Shown piece by piece: positions 43,507-53,807 of a stretch of DNA of 64,000 bases. Every line of letters starts with the position of its first letter. Positions within the stretch are counted from its first letter, which is position 1. The notes below the pieces were generated by a model. That model ran no database searches, was not told where the DNA came from, and was given only the letters and a program-made list of their open reading frames with translations. Source of the stretch: Porticoccaceae bacterium (GTDB lineage Bacteria > Pseudomonadota > Gammaproteobacteria > Pseudomonadales > Porticoccaceae). The stretch is taken from NCBI GenBank assembly GCA_021773435.1, contig JAJFKC010000010.1, forward strand, positions 1-64,000, written 5' to 3'. Both the position numbers and the translations under genes were made by a program.

Positions 43507-44607
43507 ATGAAAGCACTCGTCGTAGGTGGTACCGGGCCAACAGGGCCTTATATTGTTAACGGTTTGCTGGAAAGAGGTTACGAAGTTGCTATTTTTCATC
43601 GTGGCACCCATGAAATTCCTGAAATTCCACCGGAGGTTGAGCATATTCATGGTGACCCCCACTTCCTCGAAACCATTGAGACATCACTAAAAGGACGAAC
43701 CTTTGACCTGACCATTGTCACTTACGGTCGGGTGCGATTTTTGGCCGAAGCACTGGTTGGCAAGGTGGGTCGCTTTGTCAGTGTCGGCGGCGTGGCCAGT
43801 TATCGTGGTTATATGCATGCCGATCGCCTCAGTCCGGAGGGTATGCCCATTCCGGTGCGTGAAGACGACCCGCTTGTGAGCAGTGAGGAAGAACACCGGT
43901 TTTCCTATCTTATTGCCCAGACTGAGCAAGCTGTTCTGGATCACCATCCGGAGGCAGCGCACTTTCGATATCCCTATGTTTACGGCCCGCGGCAACTGGT
44001 GCCACGAGAGTGGGCGATTATGCGTCGGGTGCTGGATACACGTCCGCACATTATTGTCCCCGATGCGGGCCTCAATCTATCAACCCACGGCTTTGTCGCT
44101 AATCTCGCTCACAGCGTTTTATTGGCTGCGGACAAGCCCCGTGAATCAGCTGGCCAGATATATAACTGTGGTGACGATACCCAGCTAACGCTTAGCCAGG
44201 TAATCGAGCTAGTGGCGGCAAAAATGGGTCATAAATTTGACATCATTAGTATGCCCTATGAGCTGGCCCTGCCTGCTCGCGCATATACCATGGGGCCGTC
44301 AACCCATCATCGACTGATGGATACCAGCAAGATTAAACATCAGCTAGATTATCAGGACATTAATCCGGTTGAAGAAGCGCTTGGCCTGACCGTTGACTGG
44401 TTGCTGGAAAATAGACCTGAACCCGGTGGTGATCTTGAGCAGGGTTTGCTGGACCCGTTTAATTATGAGGGTGAAGATCGTCTGCTAGATGCCTGGCAGC
44501 AAAGTATGGCCAAGGTTGCTGAAATACCCTTTGAAATTGCCAACCACCGACCTCACCCCTATGCACATCCGAAAAAGCCGGGGGAGAAAGATCATCGGAA
44601 TAGGTAG
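43507..44607 (+). CDS. Atypical NAD-dependent epimerase/dehydratase-family (SDR) protein
   Basis: A 366-residue extended SDR with the nucleotide motif GGTGPTGP at residues 8-15 and an ensuing strand/helix pattern of sugar-epimerase-like proteins (FRYPYVYGPRQLVP). Where the catalytic YxxxK motif is expected the sequence reads YLIAQ, so the Lys is missing and ordinary dehydrogenase chemistry is uncertain. A long C-terminal tail is rich in Glu, Pro and His. Its stop lies three bases from the convergent stop of rnfE. GGGGGA precedes the ATG. Confidence 0.75.
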   Translation: MKALVVGGTGPTGPYIVNGLLERGYEVAIFHRGTHEIPEIPPEVEHIHGDPHFLETIETSLKGRTFDLTIVTYGRVRFLAEALVGKVGRFVSVGGVASYRGYMHADRLSPEGMPIPVREDDPLVSSEEEHRFSYLIAQTEQAVLDHHPEAAHFRYPYVYGPRQLVPREWAIMRRVLDTRPHIIVPDAGLNLSTHGFVANLAHSVLLAADKPRESAGQIYNCGDDTQLTLSQVIELVAAKMGHKFDIISMPYELALPARAYTMGPSTHHRLMDTSKIKHQLDYQDINPVEEALGLTVDWLLENRPEPGGDLEQGLLDPFNYEGEDRLLDAWQQSMAKVAEIPFEIANHRPHPYAHPKKPGEKDHRNR

Positions 44608-44610
44608 AAA

Positions 44611-45324
44611 TTAATGAACCACACCCGTGGTCCGCACCCGTTTCGCCCCTTTTACAGGCCTTGCCTTGAGCGCATCGCGGCGTTGTTTGGCCCGCGTGTC
44701 GAGAGCATTTTTTACCGCGATCAACAGACCGGTAATAATAAACGCGCCGGGCGGTAGAATGGCGACCAGGAAACTATAGCCGCTACCAAACACTTGTATT
44801 GACCAGTTAGCGGCAACCGGGCCAAATAATAAATCCATATTCGCAAAAAGAGTGCCGCTGCCCAATACTTCGCGAATCCCACCAAGTACCAGTAATACCG
44901 CGCCAAAGCCCAGACCCATAAGCAATCCATCGGCGATTGAGGGGATAAGGGCATTCTTGCTGGCAAAGGCTTCAGCCCGACCCAGTATCGTACAATTGGT
45001 AACAATCAGCGGAATAAAAATGCCGAGGATTTGGTATAGCTCATAGGTGTAGGCCTTCATCAACATTTCGGTGCAGGTGGTGAAGGTGGCGATAATCATG
45101 ACAAAGGCTGGAATACGCACGGCGTCGGTGACGCGGTTGCGAATCAGTGACACCACAGCATTTGAGCCGACCAATACGGCCATGGTGGCAAGCCCAAGCC
45201 CAAGTGCATTGACCACTGAGCCAGTGACGGCGAGCAGGGGGCATAAGCCGAGCAATTGCACCAGTGCCGGGTTGTTATCCCATAGGCCGTTGCGGCTGAT
45301 TTCTCGGTAGGAGACGTCACTCAT
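44611..45324 (-). CDS. rsxE: Rnf/Rsx complex subunit E
   Basis: A 237-residue integral membrane subunit of the Rnf (Rsx) ferredoxin:NAD oxidoreductase-type complex. It has about six membrane helices, [20 protein letters not shown] and [16 protein letters not shown] being typical. In gammaproteobacteria the complex moves electrons across the membrane with ion flux and keeps SoxR reduced. I chose the ATG at 45324 (MSDVSYREI), which overlaps the end of rsxG by eight bases and has AGGAAG upstream. It is last in the operon; nth, which follows in several relatives, is not present. Confidence 0.95.
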   Translation of the reverse strand: MSDVSYREISRNGLWDNNPALVQLLGLCPLLAVTGSVVNALGLGLATMAVLVGSNAVVSLIRNRVTDAVRIPAFVMIIATFTTCTEMLMKAYTYELYQILGIFIPLIVTNCTILGRAEAFASKNALIPSIADGLLMGLGFGAVLLVLGGIREVLGSGTLFANMDLLFGPVAANWSIQVFGSGYSFLVAILPPGAFIITGLLIAVKNALDTRAKQRRDALKARPVKGAKRVRTTGVVH

Positions 45325-45985
45325 CGGTAGCTTCCTGTTGTTTAGTTGCACTCGATGCTGGCACAGCTAATTTTAAGATTCGCGGTCTATCTTCAGCAAA
45401 GTATTCCAATACTTTTTTCACCAGAGTCACCACGGCACGCGGTGTAATAGTGGCACCGGTAAATTGATCAAATTCGCCGCCATCTTTTATTACCTGCCAC
45501 TTTGATGATACCGGCTCGGTCAGCGATTTACCCTGGAAGGATAATATCCAGTCATCCTTTTTCAGATCTATTTTATCCCCCAGCCCCGGCGTCTCGGTAT
45601 GGCTTAGTACTCTCACACCAGCCACAGTGCCGTCCATATTGACACCAGCAATGAGGCGTATATCGCCGCTATAACCATCGGGTGCGACCGCGGGCACAAT
45701 CACAGCTTCTATTTTCCCATGATTGCGGGCGATATTAATTTCACCACCTTTATGCAAGCCGAGCTTGCTCCAAAACTGTTGTGGAATTGCTAGCGTATCG
45801 ACCAACATATCGTTGCTGTGTCGTTCGTTGGGGATAATTTCCAGCAGCGCTTTTTCAGCAGCCTGTCGTTCAGATTCTGCTATTTGATCTTTGGTGCCCA
45901 GATAAGTGCTTGCCAGCAGCAGCGCCGTAACGAGTGCAAACGCGGCTAACACCAGGCTGTTGAATCCAATTGATTTTGTTAACAA
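45317..45985 (-). CDS. rsxG: Rnf/Rsx complex subunit G (FMN-binding)
   Basis: A 222-residue subunit with one N-terminal membrane helix ([17 protein letters not shown]) and a periplasmic FMN-binding domain. Covalent FMN attaches to the Thr of the [11 protein letters not shown] motif near the C-terminus. I chose TTG at 45985, four bases after the rsxD stop, because AAGGA lies eight bases upstream and the protein then begins [10 protein letters not shown] just before the helix, as in family members. A longer frame from 46084 would add an unlikely hydrophilic leader. Confidence 0.93.
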   Translation of the reverse strand: MLTKSIGFNSLVLAAFALVTALLLASTYLGTKDQIAESERQAAEKALLEIIPNERHSNDMLVDTLAIPQQFWSKLGLHKGGEINIARNHGKIEAVIVPAVAPDGYSGDIRLIAGVNMDGTVAGVRVLSHTETPGLGDKIDLKKDDWILSFQGKSLTEPVSSKWQVIKDGGEFDQFTGATITPRAVVTLVKKVLEYFAEDRPRILKLAVPASSATKQQEATDE

Positions 45986-45989
45986 GGGG

Positions 45990-47108
45990 CTAATCCTTGT
46001 CCAGTGATTGTTGGCTGGTTGATGCCTTTTTGCCGAGGCCGTATTTTTCGTGACCATAGGTGCGGGGCAACGTGTAGTAATCAATAAAGGGTGCGGCGAA
46101 GTTCATTAATAAGACTGCAAATGCCACTGCATCCGGGTAGTTCCCCCAGGCGCGAATAACAAAAATTAGCACACCTATTAACGCGCCATAGATAAGACGC
46201 CCGGTATGAGACACAGCGGACGTAACAGGATCGGTGACGATAAAGAAAGCACCTAACATAGTGGCACCACTCAGCAGGTGCATGCTTGCGGAACCATTAC
46301 TAACCGAGCTGCCGCCGTCGAAATTTAGCCACGCCATTATGCTTAAGGCACTCAACATGGCGACCGGGGCGTGCCAGGTAAAAATTCGTTGATATAGTAG
46401 GTAGCAACCACCGGTGAGAAACCCCAGGTTAACCCATTCCCAGCCGGCACCAGCCCATCGGCCACCCACAAACCAGGCATCTTGATCGTAGAACTGTTCT
46501 GCCAGCAGACCGTTGTTGTGCTTGAATGAATCCAGTGGTGTTGCGGCTGTATAGGCGTCTATTGAATGGTAGGCCGAGCTGTACGAATCAACGGCGCTGC
46601 CAGAGAACTGGAAAACCACCTGAATAGATTCCCATAATCCCGGCGTACTGAGACCATCGGGCAGCATGCTTTGTGCGACGGGCCAGGTGGTCATCTCAAC
46701 GGGAAACGAAACCAGCACAACCACATAACCGACCATGGCCGGATTAAAGGGGTTGTAGCCCATACCGCCGTACAGGTGCTTGGCAATGACAATGGCAAAA
46801 GTGGTTGCTACGACGACTACCCACCAGGGCGCCAGCGGAGGCAGGGCGAGACCGATGAGGACGGCGGTCACCAGCGCGCTGCAATCGCGCAAATAAAACC
46901 ACGCGGGACGCTTTCTTAAGGAGACGATAGTGGCTTCACAGGCCAGCGCGGTACAGCTTGCAATCACAATGTTTATTAACGAACCCCAGCCAAAATGCCA
47001 TGACAGGGCGATCAATCCTGGCACTGTGGCTAGCAATAATTGTTGCATTACATGCTGGGTAGTTTGTGGTCCATGGAGGTGGGGCGACGTGGTGCGGAGC
47101 AGTGCCAT
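45990..47108 (-). CDS. rsxD: Rnf/Rsx complex subunit D (flavinylated membrane subunit)
   Basis: A 372-residue polytopic membrane protein. It carries the flavinylation motif LLSGATMLGAFFIVTDPVT, where FMN is joined to a Thr as in NqrB/RnfD, and YGGMGYNPFNPAMVGYVVV. It forms the ion/electron path of the complex with subunits A and E. Its start overlaps the stop of rsxC by one base, so translation is coupled. Length and helices match the family. Confidence 0.95.
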   Translation of the reverse strand: MALLRTTSPHLHGPQTTQHVMQQLLLATVPGLIALSWHFGWGSLINIVIASCTALACEATIVSLRKRPAWFYLRDCSALVTAVLIGLALPPLAPWWVVVVATTFAIVIAKHLYGGMGYNPFNPAMVGYVVVLVSFPVEMTTWPVAQSMLPDGLSTPGLWESIQVVFQFSGSAVDSYSSAYHSIDAYTAATPLDSFKHNNGLLAEQFYDQDAWFVGGRWAGAGWEWVNLGFLTGGCYLLYQRIFTWHAPVAMLSALSIMAWLNFDGGSSVSNGSASMHLLSGATMLGAFFIVTDPVTSAVSHTGRLIYGALIGVLIFVIRAWGNYPDAVAFAVLLMNFAAPFIDYYTLPRTYGHEKYGLGKKASTSQQSLDKD

Positions 47109-49255
47109 TAGTTATGTTGCTCGCTGTCTTCAATATGGAGGGTGTCAGATGTTCGGTCGTCGGGAACAAAATTGGCAATAGCAGTTTCGGAATTATTTAA
47201 TTTGATATCGAGCTTTTCGACCGCGACTCGGTAGGCGTCGATATTGTCATCGTTATCAGATATGGCTTGTTCAAGACGATTGCGGGCTTTCTCCACACGT
47301 TTTTGCAAACTATCGTGTTGGTTTTGCAATTTTTCCAGTTCGGACATATCCGCCTGGCGGGCGGCTTTCAGTTGGGCATTTTTTATGGCGAGCGAAGCGC
47401 GGTCTGAGGCCAACTGATCTTTATCGGTCGGGTCATCGGCAAGCTTTGCTGAAGCGTTGGCCGACTGTGTTTGCTCGCTGGCTATATCCGCAATTTTAAA
47501 ACGCGAGAGCTTATTGACCGCATCATCATGACGCAAGCGGGTTTGTGCCACAGCGGCTTCCAGCACTTTCTTGCGTGAATCATCATCCGGGCATTGCCGG
47601 AGTTTTTCTTCGGCTTTCGCCAGACGATTTTCGGCGGCAGTGACAGCTCTTTCTAGTCGTTTTAATTCCTGTTCAGGGGAGTTTTTAGTGGCACTTACTC
47701 GAGCCAGCGCTGCCTGGATCACCTCAGAATCGACATTAACATCGCTCTCATCTGCGCTGCTACTTTCTGAGTTGTTTTTTGCCAGCTCAGCCGCTTTTTT
47801 TCTGGCCTCTTCTCGACGGGCTTCGCGCTTCGCCGTTCTATCTTGTTCGGCTTTAGTGAGTCGCTCCTGGTGATATTCAAATCGCTGGCGGGCGCGGTCA
47901 GAGACGATAACTTCCTGCTCGATCAGGCGGATTTCACCTTTGGCTGCGCGGTAATACTGCACCAGCGGAATTTCGCTGGGGCATACATAGGAGCACGCAC
48001 CGCATTCGATACAGTCGGCGAGATGATGGTTGGCGAGTTGATCGTAGTCCCTGGCTTTTGCATACCAGTAAAGCTGTTGCGGAAGCAAACTCGCGGGGCA
48101 GACTTCTGAACAATGCCCGCAGCGTATACAGGCCTGGGCTGGGTTGCCGGCAGGGCTTTCGACAATGTCAGCGGCCAGTAGGCAATTGGTCGATTTGATG
48201 ACCGGCGCGTTTAAGTCATTGAGTGTATAACCCATCATCGGGCCACCCATAATGAGGCGTTGGCACAGAACCTCGTCGAAGCCCGCTGTGCCCAATAGAT
48301 GATTTGTTGGCGTGCCAAGCAGCACTTCGTAGTTGCCCGGTTTTGTGCAGCTATTGCCGGTCACGGTGGTAATCCTTGAAATCAACGGTTCGCCCAGGTA
48401 GACCGCCCTGAACACTGCGTAAACGGTGCCTATATTGTGACAAACGATGCCCAGCTCGGCGGGCAGCTTGCCACTGGGCACCTCCTGGCCAGTGAGAATC
48501 TGGATTAGTTGTTTTTCACCGCCCGAGGGATATTTGGTGGCGAAACTAACCACCTCGATGGAGCTTGTGATTGCGCCATTTTTTGCTGCCGATTCACAGG
48601 CGTTAACGAGCGCAGTGTAGGCCTCCGGTTTGTTATTTTCGATACCGATCAATATTTGTTGGGGATTACCCAGTATCTGGGCGAGGATATCAATGCCGAT
48701 AACAATCTCGTCGGCACGTTCGCGGATCAGTCCGTCATCGGCGGTAATATAGGGTTCACATTCCGTTGCATTGATGATCAAGGTGCCGATGCTTTGCCGC
48801 GGCTGCAACTTAACGGCGCTGGGAAAGCCCGCGCCACCCATGCCGGTGATGCCAGCATCTCTAACCAGGTTGAGCAGTTGTCTGATGGTGAGTGCGCGAT
48901 AATCGCGATTAGGATGAAGATCAACCCAGCGGTCTTCGCCATCGGTGCGAATAACAATACAGCTAGCGTCCATAGCCGAAGGGTGGGGGATCGCGCGGTC
49001 TTCAATGGCTTCGATGGCGCCCGAACTAGGGGCGTGCACGGCCGCACTGACAAAACCGTTGGGCTCGGCGACAAGCTGGCCTTTGAGCACAGTGTCGCCG
49101 GGCTTGACGACAGGCATTGCGGGCGCGCCGATATGCTGATTTAGGGGCAGGATCAAAATGTCGGGTAGGGGTACCTCGGCAATGCCTTGCTTTAGGGATT
49201 GCAGTTTGTTCTCCGGCGGATGAATGCCGCCAGGAATATCCCATGTCTTGTTCAT
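47108..49255 (-). CDS. rsxC: Rnf/Rsx complex subunit C (Fe-S, NADH-binding)
   Basis: A 715-residue peripheral subunit. The N-terminal part has the nucleotide/FMN domain (GMGGAGFPSAVKLQP and NATECEPYITADDGL). Two 4Fe-4S sites follow, CIRCGHCSEVCP and CIECGACSYVCP. The last about 250 residues are a charged, Ala/Glu/Lys-rich coiled-coil tail, as in the long gammaproteobacterial RsxC. It takes electrons from NADH, or gives them to NAD, facing the cytoplasm. It lies 66 bp after rsxB in the operon. Confidence 0.95.
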   Translation of the reverse strand: MNKTWDIPGGIHPPENKLQSLKQGIAEVPLPDILILPLNQHIGAPAMPVVKPGDTVLKGQLVAEPNGFVSAAVHAPSSGAIEAIEDRAIPHPSAMDASCIVIRTDGEDRWVDLHPNRDYRALTIRQLLNLVRDAGITGMGGAGFPSAVKLQPRQSIGTLIINATECEPYITADDGLIRERADEIVIGIDILAQILGNPQQILIGIENNKPEAYTALVNACESAAKNGAITSSIEVVSFATKYPSGGEKQLIQILTGQEVPSGKLPAELGIVCHNIGTVYAVFRAVYLGEPLISRITTVTGNSCTKPGNYEVLLGTPTNHLLGTAGFDEVLCQRLIMGGPMMGYTLNDLNAPVIKSTNCLLAADIVESPAGNPAQACIRCGHCSEVCPASLLPQQLYWYAKARDYDQLANHHLADCIECGACSYVCPSEIPLVQYYRAAKGEIRLIEQEVIVSDRARQRFEYHQERLTKAEQDRTAKREARREEARKKAAELAKNNSESSSADESDVNVDSEVIQAALARVSATKNSPEQELKRLERAVTAAENRLAKAEEKLRQCPDDDSRKKVLEAAVAQTRLRHDDAVNKLSRFKIADIASEQTQSANASAKLADDPTDKDQLASDRASLAIKNAQLKAARQADMSELEKLQNQHDSLQKRVEKARNRLEQAISDNDDNIDAYRVAVEKLDIKLNNSETAIANFVPDDRTSDTLHIEDSEQHN

Positions 49256-49321
49256 GAAATTTTTCTCATGAATATTTGCTCATGGAAGACTTTTCATAGC
49301 GGGCTTTCACAAAGAGCCTTT

Positions 49322-49948
49322 TCACGCCGCAACATCGGGTTCGCGGTCAGTGGCGATCAGCTGAGTATTTCGGCGCGTTGAGACGGCCTGGTCTGGGGTG
49401 TCCCAATGCCAATCAGAAAGGCTTTTCGGAACAGGTAGCATGTCGATGCAATCGACAGGGCAGGGTTCAACGCACAGATCGCAACCGGTGCACTCATCAG
49501 CAATAACCGTGTGCATTAACTTTGCAGCGCCAAGGATGGCGTCCACCGGGCAGGCGACAATACATTTGGTGCAACCGATGCATTCAGCCTCGCGAATATA
49601 AGCGACGGTTTTGAGCTCGGCTTCTTCGCCATGCTCTTCGTCCAGCTCGGGGGCGGGTATATCGAGCAGGTTTGCCAGGGCGTTAATGGTGGCCTGGCCA
49701 CCGGGCGGACAGTGATTAATCGCCTCGCCCTCGTCGACAATGGCCTGAGCATAGGGCCGGCAACCCGGATGACCACATTGGCCGCATTGGGTTTGTGGCA
49801 GCAGCGCGTCAATCTGCTCGACCAGGGGATTGCCTTCCACTTTAAAACGGATCGCGGCAAAACCCAGGATTGCTCCGAACACAGCGCTCAAAACCACCAT
49901 GGCAATGACGCCAGTCAGGAGAAGTTGTAAGGCAGACAGTTCAGGCAT
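49322..49948 (-). CDS. rsxB: Rnf/Rsx complex subunit B (ferredoxin-like)
   Basis: A 208-residue subunit with one N-terminal membrane anchor, the 4Fe-4S domain [20 protein letters not shown], and two further ferredoxin motifs [12 protein letters not shown] and [12 protein letters not shown]. It passes electrons between the cytoplasmic ferredoxin site and the membrane flavins. It starts nine bases after rsxA. Order and spacing are as expected for rsxABCDGE. Confidence 0.95.
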   Translation of the reverse strand: MPELSALQLLLTGVIAMVVLSAVFGAILGFAAIRFKVEGNPLVEQIDALLPQTQCGQCGHPGCRPYAQAIVDEGEAINHCPPGGQATINALANLLDIPAPELDEEHGEEAELKTVAYIREAECIGCTKCIVACPVDAILGAAKLMHTVIADECTGCDLCVEPCPVDCIDMLPVPKSLSDWHWDTPDQAVSTRRNTQLIATDREPDVAA

Positions 49949-49957
49949 AACAGTGAA

Positions 49958-50533
49958 TCACACTAATCCTGCAAAACCCATAAATGCCAGGGCCGCGAGA
50001 CCGGCGGTAATCATGCCGATAGCAGCACCCTGAAAAGGCATGGGAATATCGGCGACGGTGAGTCGTTCGCGCATGGCGGAAAATAATATCAGCACCAGCG
50101 AAAAGCCCAATGCCGCGCCAAAGCCGTAGAGGCCCGATTCCATAAAGGACCGACTTTTCGCCGTGTTTTGTAATGCCACGCCCAACACCGCGCAGTTGGT
50201 GGTGATCAGGGGCAGGAAGACACCCAGAACGCGATACAGCAGTGGGCTAGTTTTTTCGATAAACATCTTGGTGAACTGCACAACGACGGCGATCACCAAA
50301 ATAAAGGCGATAGTCTTTAAATAGGTTAGCCCAAGTGGCATAAGTATCCAGGTATTCACCAGATAGCTGGAAATGGCGGCCAGTGTTAATACAAAGGTTG
50401 TCGCGCTGGCCATCCCGATGGCCGTTTCCAGCTTATTGGAGACACCCATAAACGGACACAGGCCTAGAAACTGAGCGAGCACAAAATTATTGACCAATAT
50501 GGTGCTGATAAGGATGACCGTAAATTCTTGCAT
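49958..50533 (-). CDS. rsxA: Rnf/Rsx complex subunit A
   Basis: A 191-residue integral membrane protein with about six helices; [20 protein letters not shown] is diagnostic and [10 protein letters not shown] is the second conserved Cys region. I chose the ATG at 50533 ([16 protein letters not shown]) because it aligns with the start of E. coli RsxA; a frame from 50593 would add 20 non-conserved residues. It is the first gene of the operon, downstream of metG on the same strand across about 230 bp. Confidence 0.93.
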   Translation of the reverse strand: MQEFTVILISTILVNNFVLAQFLGLCPFMGVSNKLETAIGMASATTFVLTLAAISSYLVNTWILMPLGLTYLKTIAFILVIAVVVQFTKMFIEKTSPLLYRVLGVFLPLITTNCAVLGVALQNTAKSRSFMESGLYGFGAALGFSLVLILFSAMRERLTVADIPMPFQGAAIGMITAGLAALAFMGFAGLV

Positions 50534-50697
50534 GATTTTGGCCGTGTATTGAGGCGCCTGGACGGCTGCCGTTGGGAAGCTATTATCGAACATCGAATAA
50601 TCGACGTTAAATAATAAATAAACCGTGTTTTAGGTCTTTTAGTAATATATGTGTGGGCTGATCTGAATTGTCAGGCTGGTTTATGAGGTTAATTTGT

Positions 50698-50768
50698 TAA
50701 GTGGCTTTATATACGTGGTTTTCATAAGTGATTTTATTAAATGACTTTCATTGAGCTATTTTATTAAG
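50698..50768. repeat. Degenerate 13-15-bp tandem repeat between metG and rsxA
   Basis: Three to five imperfect units of the form AAGTGATTTTATT follow each other from about 50698 to 50768 and run into the 3' end of metG. The divergence is high, so this is weaker than the other arrays. Confidence 0.45.
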
Positions 50769-52824
50769 TTACGCGTTGCCCTGGCTGTGCGCCGCTGTCT
50801 GGTTCGAGTAAATATATGCCTTCATTATTGCCGGTGCCATCAGCCGCAGCTAGCACCATGCCTTCGGATATACCAAAGCGCATTTTTCGCGGTGCCAGGT
50901 TAGCGACCATTACTGTCAAACGGCCTTCGAGGTCTTCGGGCTTATAAGCCGATTTGATGCCGGAAAACACCTGACGAGTCTCGCCGCCGATATCCAGCGT
51001 TAACTGCAATAATTTACCGGCACCTTCGACATGACTAGCGGCGACGATGCGAGCTACCCGCAAGTCGACTTTAATAAAGTCATCAAAGCTGATTTCGTCA
51101 GCCAGTGCCTCGACCGTTTCAGAGCCTTTTTTAGCGGAATCATCAGTTGAATCTGGACTGGCGGGGGCGGCCTCTCGACTCGCTTCCACCATCGCTTCAA
51201 CCTTGTCTTTCTCGACCCGTTTGACCATGGGCTTAAAAACTTCAATTTTATGATTGCTCAAGGGCTCGATTGTGCCAGCCCAACTGAGATCATCATTTAG
51301 AAAAACCTGGGCTTGTCGAGCCATGTCTGGCAATACCGGTTTCAGGTAAATCATCAAGACTCTGAACAGGTTAATCGCCAGCGAGCAGGTGTCCTGGACG
51401 TCGGCTTCGCGGCCTTCTTCCTTCGCCATTTTCCATGGCTCCTGGGCGGCAACGTATTCGTTAGCGGCATCGGCAAGGGCCATGATTTCGCGGACAGCTT
51501 TGCCGAAGTCGCGGGCTTCGTAGTGAGCGGCGATGGTTTCACCGGCCGTGACGGCCCGCTGCCATAATTCTGTATTGGTAATGCTCGCGGCCAGTACGCC
51601 GTCGTTACCATTTGTAACAAAACGCGCACAACGGCTGGCGATATTGACCACTTTGCCGACCATATCGCTGTTAACGCGCTGGACAAAATCGTCGAGATTC
51701 AAATCGAGATCTTCAATGCTGGAAGATAATTTAGCGGCGTAATAGTAGCGTAGATATTCCGGATTCAGGTGATCGAGATAGGTGCGGGCATTGATAAATG
51801 TGCCTCGTGATTTGGACATCTTTTTCCCATTGACCGTGAGAAACCCGTGTACGCAGACTTTATTGGGAGTGCGAAAACCGGTGCTGTGCAAGATGGCAGG
51901 CCAGAACAGGGCGTGGAAATTCACGATGTCTTTGCCGATAAAATGATACAGCTCAGTGCTGGCATCTTTTGCCCAGAAGCGGTCGAAGTCGATATTTTCT
52001 CGGTCGCAAAGATTTTTAAAACTGGCCATATAACCGATGGGGGCATCCAGCCACACGTAAAAATACTTGCCTGGCGCATCGGGTATTTCAAAGCCAAAGT
52101 AGGGGGCGTCGCGGCTGACATCCCATTCTTTTAGTCCGCCATCGAGCCACTCGCTGAGTTTGTTGGCGATTTCATCACTGACATGACCGGCTCGAGTCCA
52201 GTCTTTAAGGAAGTCAGTAAACTCCGGCAGAGTGAAAAAATAATGGGTCGATTCTTTGGCGATGGGTGTCGCACCGGAGATGGCAGATTTGGCATCAGTT
52301 AAATCAGTGGGTGCGTAAGTCGCTCCACAAGCCTCGCAATTGTCACCGTACTGATCTTCGGTTTTGCAGCGCGGGCAGATGCCTTTGATATAACGGTCAG
52401 CCAGGAACAGGTTTTTTTCCGGGTCGTAAGCCTGGGTGATTTCCCGGGTGGCGATATGGCCATTGGCGCTAAGTTTGCCGTAAATATCCTCGGCCAAAAT
52501 GCGATTTTCCTCGGCGTGAGTCGAGTGATAATTGTCGAACTCAATAAGAAAATCGCCGAAATCTTTTTCGTGCTCGGCCTTGACGGTTTCGATGAGTTGC
52601 TCAGGGCTAATCCCAAGCTCCTCAGCCTTGAGCATAATGGCAGTTCCATGAGCATCGTCGGCACAGACGTAGTAACATTCGTGCCCCCTGGCTTTCTGGT
52701 AACGAACCCAGATGTCGGTCTGAATATATTCGACCAGATGCCCCAGATGAATGGCCCCGTTTGCGTAAGGCAGAGCGCTGGTAACAAGTATCTCTCGACG
52801 GTCAGATGGTTGGTCAGAGGGCAT
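50764..52824 (-). CDS. metG: Methionyl-tRNA synthetase
   Basis: A 686-residue class I aminoacyl-tRNA synthetase. The HIGH-type signature is HLGH near residue 24, and KMSKSRG is present. The zinc-binding knuckle is [18 protein letters not shown]. After the anticodon-binding domain and a charged linker the C-terminal tRNA-binding domain ([20 protein letters not shown]) makes it the dimeric, long E. coli-type form. It charges tRNA-Met in the cytoplasm. It is divergent from apbC and precedes the rsx operon. Confidence 0.97.
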   Translation of the reverse strand: MPSDQPSDRREILVTSALPYANGAIHLGHLVEYIQTDIWVRYQKARGHECYYVCADDAHGTAIMLKAEELGISPEQLIETVKAEHEKDFGDFLIEFDNYHSTHAEENRILAEDIYGKLSANGHIATREITQAYDPEKNLFLADRYIKGICPRCKTEDQYGDNCEACGATYAPTDLTDAKSAISGATPIAKESTHYFFTLPEFTDFLKDWTRAGHVSDEIANKLSEWLDGGLKEWDVSRDAPYFGFEIPDAPGKYFYVWLDAPIGYMASFKNLCDRENIDFDRFWAKDASTELYHFIGKDIVNFHALFWPAILHSTGFRTPNKVCVHGFLTVNGKKMSKSRGTFINARTYLDHLNPEYLRYYYAAKLSSSIEDLDLNLDDFVQRVNSDMVGKVVNIASRCARFVTNGNDGVLAASITNTELWQRAVTAGETIAAHYEARDFGKAVREIMALADAANEYVAAQEPWKMAKEEGREADVQDTCSLAINLFRVLMIYLKPVLPDMARQAQVFLNDDLSWAGTIEPLSNHKIEVFKPMVKRVEKDKVEAMVEASREAAPASPDSTDDSAKKGSETVEALADEISFDDFIKVDLRVARIVAASHVEGAGKLLQLTLDIGGETRQVFSGIKSAYKPEDLEGRLTVMVANLAPRKMRFGISEGMVLAAADGTGNNEGIYLLEPDSGAQPGQRVT

Positions 52825-52912
52825 AGGTAAGGGGCAATAATCAGGTGATTTTTAGGGCCGCAACTATAGCGGTTCTGGAATAGTTTTTCATTAAGTGGAT
52901 GGTGACTAAGGC

Positions 52913-53779
52913 ATGGCCAAAGCGATGGTAGAAAGCGGTTTGAACAAAGTGAAATACATTGTCGCGGTAGCCTCTGGCAAAGGCGGTGTTGGCAAATCGA
53001 CCACGGCGGTGAATTTGGCTCTGGCACTCTCTTTATCGGGGGCGAAGATGGGGAAAGCGACAGGCGCAAAGGATGGTGGGTGCGAAGTCGGTCTCCTCGA
53101 TGCAGATATTTACGGCCCCAGTTTGCCCAAGATGCTGGGTATTGCCGATTCGGTGCAACCCCGGGTGGTTAACGGCAACGCCTTTGTGCCGGTGCCTGCT
53201 CACGGACTTAAGACTATGTCTATCGGGTATCTAACTACTGAGGCCACGCCTATGGTGTGGCGCGGGCCGATGGCTGGAGGCGCCCTGGTGCAAATGATGG
53301 ATCAGACTATCTGGGGCGAGCTGGATGTGCTGGTGGTCGATATGCCGCCGGGCACGGGCGATATCCAGCTGACCTTATCCCAGAAAGCCAAAGTGTCGGG
53401 CGCGGTGGTGGTGACTACACCTCAGGATATTGCTTTGTTAGACGCTCGCAAAGGCATAGAAATGTTCCGTAAGGTGGAGGTGCCGGTGCTGGGCATTGTT
53501 GAAAATATGGCGCTGCATATCTGTTCAAACTGTAGCCATACTGAAGCTGTGTTTGGCGAAGGTGGTGGCCAAAAAGTCGCATCAGAATATGACACGCGGC
53601 TATTGGGTTCGCTGCCACTAGACAAACGTATTCGCGAAGAAGGTGATCGTGGCACACCGATCGTCATTAGTGATGCAGAGGGCGAAATCGCTGAATGTTA
53701 CCAGGTTATTGCGGCAAACCTTATGAATGCCTTAGCCGAAAGTACCGTGAAGGCACCGATCATATCTATTGAAGATTAA
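52913..53779 (+). CDS. apbC: Iron-sulfur cluster carrier ApbC/Mrp, N-terminally short
   Basis: A 288-residue P-loop ATPase of the Mrp/NBP35 family. The deviant Walker A GKGGVGKST begins near residue 23 and the DADIYGPS and DMPPGTGD motifs follow. The CxxC of the cluster-binding site appears as ICSNCSH. It carries and transfers Fe-S clusters. Odd: the usual N-terminal MIP18-like domain (about 95 residues in E. coli) is absent, and there is an insertion (MGKATGAKDGGCE) between the first helix and VGLLDADIYGP. The start is uncertain between ATG 52913 and ATG 52925. Confidence 0.92.
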   Translation: MAKAMVESGLNKVKYIVAVASGKGGVGKSTTAVNLALALSLSGAKMGKATGAKDGGCEVGLLDADIYGPSLPKMLGIADSVQPRVVNGNAFVPVPAHGLKTMSIGYLTTEATPMVWRGPMAGGALVQMMDQTIWGELDVLVVDMPPGTGDIQLTLSQKAKVSGAVVVTTPQDIALLDARKGIEMFRKVEVPVLGIVENMALHICSNCSHTEAVFGEGGGQKVASEYDTRLLGSLPLDKRIREEGDRGTPIVISDAEGEIAECYQVIAANLMNALAESTVKAPIISIED

Positions 53780-53807
53780 ATATTTTCATACAACGTAGGA
53801 GCAAAGA

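Noticed and set aside
47571-49139. Large open frames on the plus strand inside rsxC
   Set aside because: They are antisense shadows of a highly conserved gene; no signal or domain is seen in them.
52299-53069. A 256-residue minus-strand frame spanning the metG/apbC divergent spacer
   Set aside because: It reads metG in the wrong frame and is Ser/Pro/Arg-rich with no domain; the divergent spacer should hold promoters.
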